A stretch of 39,956 bases of DNA from an uncultured Saprospiraceae bacterium (GTDB lineage Bacteria; Bacteroidota; Bacteroidia; Chitinophagales; Saprospiraceae): assembly GCA_937927575.1 (NCBI GenBank), contig CALBEE010000015.1, forward strand, positions 1-39,956. The letters are read 5' to 3'. Each line of letters begins with the position of its first letter. Within the stretch, counting starts at the first letter, position 1. Positions 27,001-33,156 of this stretch are shown here, in pieces. Made by a program: the position numbers and the translations under genes. The notes below the pieces were generated by a model. That model was not told the DNA's origin and ran no database searches. It saw only the letters and a program-made list of their open reading frames with translations.

Positions 27001-27393
27001 TGGTCTAATGGAGCAACTACCGCTACTATTGAAAATCTAGCTGCTGGTGAATATTCCGTAATCATCACAGATATGAGCGGATGTAGCTATACTCAAAATG
27101 GTATTATAGTAGGTACTGTAACCGATGTGGAAGATCTAGATATTGTTACAGAGTTTAATATGTATCCAGTACCAGCACTTACAGTACTTAATGTAAATGC
27201 TAAGCTTAGCTCTATACAAACCGTGAATATGAATATTTTAGATGCCACTGGAAAACTAGTTTGGTCTAGAGCATATCAATCTTCAGAAATTAATGAAATC
27301 GTAGATATCACTTCTTTTGCTCCAGGTATTTATACTTTGGCAATGATTTCTTCTGGTTCCATCCAATCACAAAACTTTATTGTGATAAAATAA
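24004..27393 (+). CDS. T9SS cargo: thioredoxin-like head, SprB/PKD-like repeats, type A sorting domain
   Basis: The ATG at 24004 gives 1129 residues and a clean signal peptide ending near LIAQ23. A TTG ten codons upstream would spoil it. Residues about 25-180 form a thioredoxin/redoxin-like domain with W63-C64-PPC67-W and a cis-proline region FWP150-TIY, so disulfide chemistry looks possible. Next come SprB-like repeats with YxWSnG and GxYxVxxTDxxGC patterns (about 194-240, 271-321, 346-400), then four Ig/PKD-like repeats opening xxC (about 420-740), a PKD-like domain (about 745-815), and three more SprB-like repeats. The last 80 residues (MYPVPA..., ending QNFIVIK) are a T9SS type A C-terminal sorting domain. 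It is expected on the cell surface or secreted. It has its own terminator. Confidence 0.88.
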   Translation: MKRNLHLFLVLFFACLSTSLIAQLPNGSTAPDWTLTDLNGVTYNLYDELDDGKSIILDISATWCPPCWTYHTSGVLEQLYEDFGPDGTDQVRIFMVEGDDITNLACLYGSAGCNNTTMGDWVTGTHYPIFSPEPAEADAFIADYQLGFWPTIYGISPLDKTTQLVGQASYEVWEGWLIDSWQMSATTTSTDSDCPYEGMVDLEMTNGFGTLDFEWSDGSSEEDLMNVPAGTYSVTITDDHNVSIMVDNIVVGGTDADALSVAEVDNQSVDCNGNSTGAIQVIASGGQGSFQYDWSNGLSGSYIDNLPQGDYEVTCTDVNGCTVMQSYTIGEPDVLTMGSSVTGTECGEENGFAFLFGDGGTTPYLYDIGFGGQLNGSFPSLAAGDYEAKITDGNGCITELPFTVEASVAPQAVAEAASAISCTESEVAISSSNSTYTGNVDYLWSTDDGTIVGDVEAESIMVSSAGTYELRLIETTTGCISETSVMVEDETALPMLSIADVDELNCTVTQVSIDASQSEDGDNLVYEWTTADGNIVGDTDSDVINVDLDGTYTLSITNSDNGCVSSQSVEVSADTEVPAIEVTNEVLTCAISEVEICATVSEGHSIVWTSGAGELTQTCITVSAAGDYMATVAAPNGCTNTAVSVVTASTDLPIVSVVAPDVLTCTQESVQVSAAIEDAMDNDVIVWTNSTGDVIAEGSSDIMVTAPGIYDVSVTNDLGCTTVTSVEVVEDINTPVASFDYMVDSDGVVTLNSTSNDGGEVSWTLADGTVLTGEDVTFSLNEGGEYEVCMTYANECGSDEKCETVVYSTILAVSIDKSNLTCFEANNGSASADVSGGSSGYSYYWLGPDGFESAEPEISNLVAGTYTLVVTDQDQTEISSEVVITQPEELRAMNENIINTTCSGDVDGMIELTMEGGTAPYEYAWSDGSTEGNRSNLSAGDYTLNVVDGNGCEFVKSYTITEPEAISIASLITTEDEDGQANGTISLEATGGNGGYIYEWSNGATTATIENLAAGEYSVIITDMSGCSYTQNGIIVGTVTDVEDLDIVTEFNMYPVPALTVLNVNAKLSSIQTVNMNILDATGKLVWSRAYQSSEINEIVDITSFAPGIYTLAMISSGSIQSQNFIVIK

Positions 27394-27423
27394 ACTAACA
27401 AATATCGCGCAAATAGCGCTATA

Positions 27424-27460
27424 TAAGGCATCTCTCGATAGGGGGATGCCTTATTTTTTT
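27424..27460 (+). terminator. Intrinsic terminator after the thioredoxin-SprB gene
   Basis: TAAGGCATC (27424-27432) pairs with GATGCCTTA (27445-27453), and four further pairs including wobbles close a GATA tetraloop. Seven T follow. Confidence 0.85.
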
Positions 27461-27586
27461 GTGTCTATTGCATACAGAAAGGTAAAGAGATGGATGACTC
27501 TTGTTTTTCTACTACATAATTTAAAAAATTAAGAACGCCTATAGATTGAAGTATTAAGAAAGAACCACCCCAAAACCGATTATGCC

Positions 27587-29497
27587 ATGTTGAACCGATT
27601 TCTTATAATCACAATGCTTTTGCTGTGGCTTACCCATATTAGTCACTCACAAAAACAATTCTCAGATCTACTCTTTTATGATGTAGATGTTCATCTTCTT
27701 GATGGTAAAGCAGAAGCTACTCTTGATTCACTTATTCATCGTTTTTATTCTTACAATGATTACAAATTACAGATCATAGGACATGCTGATGCGCTAGGCT
27801 CTCAAGAATACAATAAGACGATCGCAGCGAAGAGAGCCGCAACAGTAGAACAATATCTTACTGCGGCCGGAATTCCAAAAAATAAAATCACTGTTATATC
27901 TAAAGGGAGTGATGATCCACTGGAGAATGAAAGATTTGCACATATCGAAGGTGGAGACAGAAGAGTAGAGATTATTAGTACTGCAGATGTCTTTTCTAAT
28001 ATAGACGAACTATTGGATCAGTTAGGCCCCCAAATGCAATATGTAACCATCGATAATTCGATAGACCAAAATATTACTCTTCAAGATGGTACAGATATTT
28101 TTATTCCAGCCAAATGTATCGTGTATGCAGATGGATCTGGTGAAGTGAACGGACTTGTTACTTTAGAAGTGAAGGAATCGTATGATGTCATAGATTTTGT
28201 GGCAGAAGATCTTCATACTAAAACAGCAGATGAGATGTTGCAAACTGGTGGTATGATTTATATCAATGCCAAAGCAAACAATAAGCAAGTAGGTATCAAA
28301 ACGGGTCAAATGCTGGATATCACTTATCCAGAAAAAGCCATTGCTAAAGACATGTCGCTATACGAAGCCGTACCTACTGCGGAAGGAGTTTCTTGGACTT
28401 TGACTGATGGCGAAATATCTACGGCAAGTGAGGAACTGGCTGAAGCTGATCTCGATATATCTATATTATTAGATGTAGAGATTGAATCTCCGACAATGCC
28501 AGAAATCGAATTTGGAATTATGCCTAAAATTCCGGTAGTACCTGCAAAACCTTCCAAACCTAAAAAGCCAAAATTGCCTAGCGAAGATGACAAGAATTAT
28601 CAAAGCAAATTGGCAAAGTATGAAAAGTCGATTAAGGTTTTTGAGAAAAGAATGAAGACATATGAAGAGCTCAAATTAAATTATGAAACCGTAAAACCAA
28701 GAGCTGAATCCGAGCTTAAAATGTGGGAACTAGAAGTAGAAGATCGTATGACTAAGATTAAGCGATACGAAAAGGAAATGAAAGATTATACTTGTGATTC
28801 TAAGTTATCTAATGCATTAGCATATGTGCAGGAAAATTATGGAAGCATACCTTCGACTGAGGTATTTAAAACATTTAAAGAAATGGTATATACAGATGTT
28901 GAAGTTCAAAATATAAAAGATCCCTACGCTGCTGCTTTTGGAAATTTTAAGAAGCAAGTCTTGAGAAGAAAGAAAATTAGAAAGGATTATTTAAATTATC
29001 ATAGCTACAGCCGTAAGAGTAAGTTTAATAGAATAATCAAGCCATTAATAGAGGAAATAGAAGCGCAGAATATGGAAAAAATAATGGCCAAATCAAAAGA
29101 AATCAAAGATGGAGATCTGGATAGATACATGTTTAGCGTAGGTAGTTTCGGATATCATAATGTAGATAAGCCAATAGAATACGCTCCAGAAGAAATGCTT
29201 GAACTCGCTATCTCTGATGATGCAAACGGTACCAAGTATTATGTTGTGCTCAAGGATTCACAAAGCGTTATTGCGCCTCAATTTAAAGGAGATAGTTACG
29301 CTTTAGAAGGTTTACCTAAAAACCATGATGTACTTATTGTAGGTGTCAAATTGGTAGACTCAATACCGCATATGGCTGTTTCAGATTTTAATACGGGAAG
29401 AGACGATGTATATGCATTGAATATGGATTTCGAAGAGACTAATTTAAGAGGCATTCGCTCAGAATTAGAATCATTAAATGAATATGCAGGTATTTAA
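27587..29497 (+). CDS. OmpA-like protein with N-terminal OmpA domain and Lys/Pro-rich helical middle
   Basis: The 636 residues begin with a signal peptide (about 1-21, ending SHS). Unusually, the OmpA/MotB-like peptidoglycan-binding domain comes first (about 24-131): IIGHAD68-ALGSQEYN, AKR83-AATVEQYL and GDR125-R126-VEII carry the residues that bind the diaminopimelate stem. A beta-rich domain follows (about 150-260, with DGTDIFIPA and GGMIYINAKA). Next is a proline/lysine linker (about 305-335, PAKPSKPKKPKLPS) and charged helices likely to form a coiled coil (about 340-410). The C-terminal 220 residues are not recognised. It is probably periplasmic, holding something to the cell wall. A second OmpA-domain gene follows after 84 bases, so the two are probably an operon. 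No T9SS sorting domain is seen. Confidence 0.78.
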   Translation: MLNRFLIITMLLLWLTHISHSQKQFSDLLFYDVDVHLLDGKAEATLDSLIHRFYSYNDYKLQIIGHADALGSQEYNKTIAAKRAATVEQYLTAAGIPKNKITVISKGSDDPLENERFAHIEGGDRRVEIISTADVFSNIDELLDQLGPQMQYVTIDNSIDQNITLQDGTDIFIPAKCIVYADGSGEVNGLVTLEVKESYDVIDFVAEDLHTKTADEMLQTGGMIYINAKANNKQVGIKTGQMLDITYPEKAIAKDMSLYEAVPTAEGVSWTLTDGEISTASEELAEADLDISILLDVEIESPTMPEIEFGIMPKIPVVPAKPSKPKKPKLPSEDDKNYQSKLAKYEKSIKVFEKRMKTYEELKLNYETVKPRAESELKMWELEVEDRMTKIKRYEKEMKDYTCDSKLSNALAYVQENYGSIPSTEVFKTFKEMVYTDVEVQNIKDPYAAAFGNFKKQVLRRKKIRKDYLNYHSYSRKSKFNRIIKPLIEEIEAQNMEKIMAKSKEIKDGDLDRYMFSVGSFGYHNVDKPIEYAPEEMLELAISDDANGTKYYVVLKDSQSVIAPQFKGDSYALEGLPKNHDVLIVGVKLVDSIPHMAVSDFNTGRDDVYALNMDFEETNLRGIRSELESLNEYAGI

Positions 29498-29524
29498 TTT
29501 CTTCCGAAGAAGGTATAGATTTTA

Positions 29525-29570
29525 TGACTCAACAATACATTAACGAAAATATCGTTATAGATCTGAGTCA
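29525..29570 (+). promoter_or_regulatory. Nested inverted repeats between the two OmpA-domain genes
   Basis: TGACTCA (29525-29531) pairs with TGAGTCA (29564-29570), and inside it TAACGA (29541-29546) pairs with TCGTTA (29552-29557). The structure ends 11 bases before the next ATG. It could tune expression of the second gene or be an mRNA processing site. There is no T run, so it is not a classical terminator. Confidence 0.35.
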
Positions 29571-29581
29571 AGTTAAAAATC

Positions 29582-30445
29582 ATGTTCGTCAAATTGATAA
29601 ATACTTTCTTTTTCATTTTATTCTCGACTTTTCTCTTTGGGCAAACCATGACTTATACCTTATTTAAAGGCAAGGTTTATAAGTATCCTAATAAGTTGAA
29701 GTATGTCAAGTTCGAAAAGGATTATGCTGAAAAGTATCCTCTTCTCAACGAAATTTCTTGGGACTCGATTCATGTGGAGCAAAGAGATGTTGATGATGGT
29801 TTTCCGGGAGTAAAGCGTAAAGGAGCCTTTGGAATAATGTTTAATTCTGTCTTGACCATTGATGAGACATCTATGTATCGATTTGCTATTACTTCTGATG
29901 ATGGTTCCTTACTTTGGATCAATGATGAATTGATAATTGATAATGATTTTAGTGATGGAATGCATCTCAAAGCAGATACTATTGCCTTACGACCTGGAAA
30001 TCATGATATTAAATTATGGTATTATCAAGCTTATCCTACAATGTTTGGTTTTATCTTTAATAGCGAACCGATAGAGGGAGAAGTGGTATTTGAGCCGGAC
30101 ACCATCATGTTGAATCAGGATCTTTTGTTTGAGTTAGGAAGTAGTCAATTACAACGAAAGGGTATTCCCTTATTAGATAGCCTCGGTGAAATATTAGTCA
30201 AGTATGAAAAGGCAGATGTTAGCATTATTGGCCATACGGATAATATTGGTAAGCATATGTTTAATCAAAGTTTATCAGAGAAAAGAGCCAATACCATCAA
30301 AGACTATCTCCTTCAAAAAGTGAATCATATTGGTGTTAGATATATAACCAAAGGATATGGAGAAACCAAGCCCTTAGATACCAATGACACTGAAGAGGGT
30401 AGAGCTAAAAATAGAAGAGTAGAGATATTAGTTGAAGGCTACTGA
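29582..30445 (+). CDS. PA14-like domain plus C-terminal OmpA-like protein
   Basis: The 287 residues have a signal peptide (about 1-20, ending FLFG). A PA14-like beta-barrel follows (about 55-165, with FAITSDDGSLLWINDELIID and the aspartate pair D106-D107 typical of its calcium/carbohydrate loop), then a C-terminal OmpA-like domain (about 178-287). The OmpA part has the classic FELGSSQL, IIGHTD220-NIG, SEKR235-ANTIKDYL and AKNR278-R279-VEILVEG. PA14 domains often bind glycans, and the OmpA domain should anchor the protein to DAP-type peptidoglycan. PA14-OmpA fusions exist in Bacteroidota. The gene probably works with, or is co-expressed with, the upstream OmpA-like gene. The ligand is unknown. 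Confidence 0.85.
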   Translation: MFVKLINTFFFILFSTFLFGQTMTYTLFKGKVYKYPNKLKYVKFEKDYAEKYPLLNEISWDSIHVEQRDVDDGFPGVKRKGAFGIMFNSVLTIDETSMYRFAITSDDGSLLWINDELIIDNDFSDGMHLKADTIALRPGNHDIKLWYYQAYPTMFGFIFNSEPIEGEVVFEPDTIMLNQDLLFELGSSQLQRKGIPLLDSLGEILVKYEKADVSIIGHTDNIGKHMFNQSLSEKRANTIKDYLLQKVNHIGVRYITKGYGETKPLDTNDTEEGRAKNRRVEILVEGY

Positions 30446-30537
30446 TCTAATTTGTCTTCACATTGTGAATAATGACATACTATAGTTAATATTAATTGCC
30501 TTTTAGTAATAACTTAAGTAATTTCACCGATCTTAAT

Positions 30538-30571
30538 TTGGAACCCACAAAATTTAGGGTGGAGGATCCAA
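30538..30571 (+). promoter_or_regulatory. Stem-loop in the metK leader
   Basis: TTGGA-ACCC (30538-30546) pairs with GGGT (30557-30560) and TCCAA (30567-30571), leaving GGAGGA as a one-sided bulge and a 10-base loop. It lies 39 bases before the metK ATG. It does not look like a SAM riboswitch class that I can recognise, and a chance hairpin is possible. Confidence 0.3.
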
Positions 30572-30610
30572 ATAATGAATTTACTTAAATAATAAAAGCT
30601 CTAATTAATT

Positions 30611-31867
30611 ATGTCATATCTATTTACATCAGAGTCGGTTTCAGAAGGACACCCAGATAAAGTTGCAGATCAAATTTCTGATGCTTTAGTTGATCATTTC
30701 TTAGCATTTGATCCTTCTTCAAAAGTAGCTTGTGAGACTTTAGTAACGACTGGACAGGTAGTACTTGCTGGTGAAGTAAAATCTAAAACTTACTTGGATG
30801 TTCAACAAATCGCACGTGATGTAATTGAGCGTATTGGATATACTAAGTCTGAATACATGTTCGAAGCCAAAAGCTGTGGTGTATTCTCTAGCATACATGA
30901 ACAATCTCCTGATATCAACCAAGGTGTTGAGCGTAAAAAGAAAGAAGACCAAGGGGCAGGAGATCAAGGAATGATGTTTGGCTATGCTTCTAATGAGACA
31001 GAGAATTATATGCCGTTGGCACTTGATTTATCTCACAAGATATTAGTGGAACTCGCTGCAATCCGTAAGCAAGGAAAAAAAATGCAATATTTAAGACCTG
31101 ACTCTAAGTCGCAGGTTACCATCGAGTACTCTGATGATAATAAGCCAGTGCGCATTGATTCTATTGTAGTATCTACACAGCACGATGATTTTGATAAAGA
31201 TGCTAAGATGCTTGCGCAAATACGAGAAGATATTATCAAAATCGTTATTCCAAGGGTAAGAAGAAAAGTAAAGCCAAGTCTAAGAAAGTTATTTAATTCA
31301 AAAATTACTTATCATGTTAATCCTACAGGCAAGTTTGTAATTGGTGGACCACATGGTGATACCGGATTGACAGGACGTAAAATCATAGTAGATACATATG
31401 GTGGTAAAGGTGCTCACGGTGGTGGTGCTTTCTCTGGAAAAGATCCAAGTAAAGTAGATAGATCTGCAGCATACGCCACTCGACATATTGCTAAAAATAT
31501 GGTAGCAGCTGGAGTATGCGAAGAAATACTAGTGCAAGTCTCTTATGCTATTGGTGTTGCAAAACCAACTAACATCTATGTAAATACTTATGGATCTTCA
31601 AATGTGAAACTATCCGATGGACAGATCGCTAAGAAAATTGAGAAAATCTTCGATATGCGCCCATATGGTATAGAGACTCGACTTAAATTACGTAATCCGA
31701 TTTACTCAGAAACGGCAGCTTATGGCCATATGGGTAGAGAGCCGCAAAAGAAAAAAGTGACTTTTACAGATGGATCTGGAAAAACCAAATCTAAGAATGT
31801 GGAAACATTTACTTGGGAAAAGTTAGACTACGTTAAAAAGATTAAAACCGCTTTTAAGTTGAAGTAA
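30611..31867 (+). CDS. metK: S-adenosylmethionine synthetase MetK
   Basis: MetK is the cytoplasmic enzyme making S-adenosylmethionine from methionine and ATP; it normally works as a tetramer. The 418 residues show [15 protein letters not shown] near the N terminus, the central SPDINQGV and the loop [14 protein letters not shown]. The phosphate-binding segments [16 protein letters not shown] and [16 protein letters not shown] complete the active site, followed by [16 protein letters not shown]. Compared with E. coli (384 aa) it is longer by a lysine-rich insertion near residues 145-165 and a lysine-rich C-terminal end, as usual in Bacteroidota. It has its own leader and terminator and supplies SAM for methyltransferases such as RsmH. 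Confidence 0.98.
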   Translation: MSYLFTSESVSEGHPDKVADQISDALVDHFLAFDPSSKVACETLVTTGQVVLAGEVKSKTYLDVQQIARDVIERIGYTKSEYMFEAKSCGVFSSIHEQSPDINQGVERKKKEDQGAGDQGMMFGYASNETENYMPLALDLSHKILVELAAIRKQGKKMQYLRPDSKSQVTIEYSDDNKPVRIDSIVVSTQHDDFDKDAKMLAQIREDIIKIVIPRVRRKVKPSLRKLFNSKITYHVNPTGKFVIGGPHGDTGLTGRKIIVDTYGGKGAHGGGAFSGKDPSKVDRSAAYATRHIAKNMVAAGVCEEILVQVSYAIGVAKPTNIYVNTYGSSNVKLSDGQIAKKIEKIFDMRPYGIETRLKLRNPIYSETAAYGHMGREPQKKKVTFTDGSGKTKSKNVETFTWEKLDYVKKIKTAFKLK

Positions 31868-31890
31868 GATTCAACACAATCATATTTAAA

Positions 31891-31928
31891 ATGGCTATTC
31901 GTTAAGATTCGGATAGCCATTTTTTTTT
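31891..31928 (+). terminator. Intrinsic terminator after metK
   Basis: ATGGCTATTCG (31891-31901) pairs with CGGATAGCCAT (31910-31920) over 11 pairs with one T-G wobble, followed by eight T. It is a clear rho-independent terminator. Confidence 0.9.
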
Positions 31929-32035
31929 GCCAAGTCTATATCATTCCTAAAAAAGGAATCCATGAATTGGTATTTTCCTATTTGAGAAATTTTAGTCAAT
32001 GATATTTGTATTAACACTAATCAAAATGAATAATT

Positions 32036-32877
32036 ATGAATACAATTAAATTAGCTGCAATTCTACTCATTGGGTTTTCTGTAATCTCTTGTGATAGCAA
32101 TTACGATTTTTCAGGTATTGATTCGCAAGAGGGCGTATCATCAGGAAATACAAATGGTGGTAATGAAAACGATTCGGCAAACAACCCTAATTGTCTTTCA
32201 ATAATTCTGGAAATTCCAATGACACTACAAGAGAAGAACCAGATGGATCTACAACTTATAACGAAGGTTTAATAGCGCATTATCCCATGGAGAGAGGTGG
32301 CCTCGATATCTCGACTTATGCTAATCATGGTGAGCTAGAAGGTAACACCACCAATTATGACGGAGAGATTCAATTGGATGGAAGAGAATCCAGAATTATT
32401 GCATCGCATCAGCCTCATTTAAATTTGGATAAGGAATTCACCATTTCTGCAATGATTAGGCCTGAAAAAATGAAAGCTCAAACCTTACTTAGAAAAGGAG
32501 AACAACCTAATGGGATGAATTCCCTCCCTTTCGCATTGGAATTGTCGAGTTCTGGATATATTCTCTTTTCACTTTCGGATGATGAATTGGATTTTCATCA
32601 ATTACAATATCAGGATTATGACGTGGATGAATGGATTCAGATTACCGGCGTATTTCTTGAAGAAGAGATGCGTTTATATGTAGATGGAGAATTAGTTAGT
32701 TCAAAAGAGGTGAAAGGAACACCAAGCACAAACTCAAAACCGCTATTGATTGGGACCCGAACTTATGGATGGTCTAACACTACAGTCGAAGGATCAATGG
32801 ACGAGATTAGATTGTACGATCGAGCATTAGACGAAAATGATGTAAAACAACTATATCTAAATCTTCGAAAAGACTAA
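32036..32877 (+). pseudogene. LamG/concanavalin-like lipoprotein interrupted by an apparent frameshift
   Basis: The first frame (from ATG 32036) encodes a lipoprotein signal with lipobox F-S-V-I-S-C19 and an Asn/Gly/Ser linker (SGNTNGGNENDSANNPN), then turns into uncharacteristic sequence and stops at 32272. The second frame, one base back, opens right after a TAA at 32188-32190. It continues the same kind of linker (FNNSGNSNDTT) into a LamG-type domain ending at 32877: LIAHYPMERGGLDISTYANHG, FTISAMIRP, MRLYVDGELVSS, GSMDEIRLYDRAL. A missing single base (or two extra) just after 32190 would join them into one outer-membrane lipoprotein of about 280 residues. A TTG at 32191 could start the second frame alone but would give an unexported LamG domain. 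Sequencing error, true mutation and programmed -1 shifting are all possible; no slippery heptamer is seen. Confidence 0.72.
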
Positions 32878-32900
32878 TTACCGAAAGTACCAATAAATTA

Positions 32901-32931
32901 GGGTCGATTCTTTCCAGAATTGACCCTTTTT
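32901..32931 (+). terminator. Intrinsic terminator after the LamG lipoprotein
   Basis: GGGTCGATTCT (32901-32911) pairs with AGAATTGACCC (32916-32926) over 11 pairs including one G-T wobble, with loop TTCC. Five T follow. Confidence 0.9.
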
Positions 32932-33156
32932 ACTTTAAAATACTGAACAATAAACTTTTAAATATTACTATAAAATTCAATGTGAAATCATCAAATGGAG
33001 TTAGTATAAAAGACCCATTCAAAGACTGTCAGGCTCAAGTTTTATTTGACTCTAAAGATCATTATTTACCAAAGTTCACAACATACATATTGTCTTTTTT
33101 GTCATACATTCGTACTGTTATTTTACCTCACGTATTACAACCATAACTCACTTACA

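Noticed and set aside
24004..27393. Tandem protein repeats as a DNA-level repeat array
   Set aside because: The repeats are visible in protein but the DNA copies are well diverged. No near-identical tandem DNA units were seen.
33046..33156. N-terminal extension of gcvP starting at 33046
   Set aside because: The 37 extra residues are low-complexity and hydrophobic, unlike any P-protein. The ATG at 33157 gives the standard N terminus.
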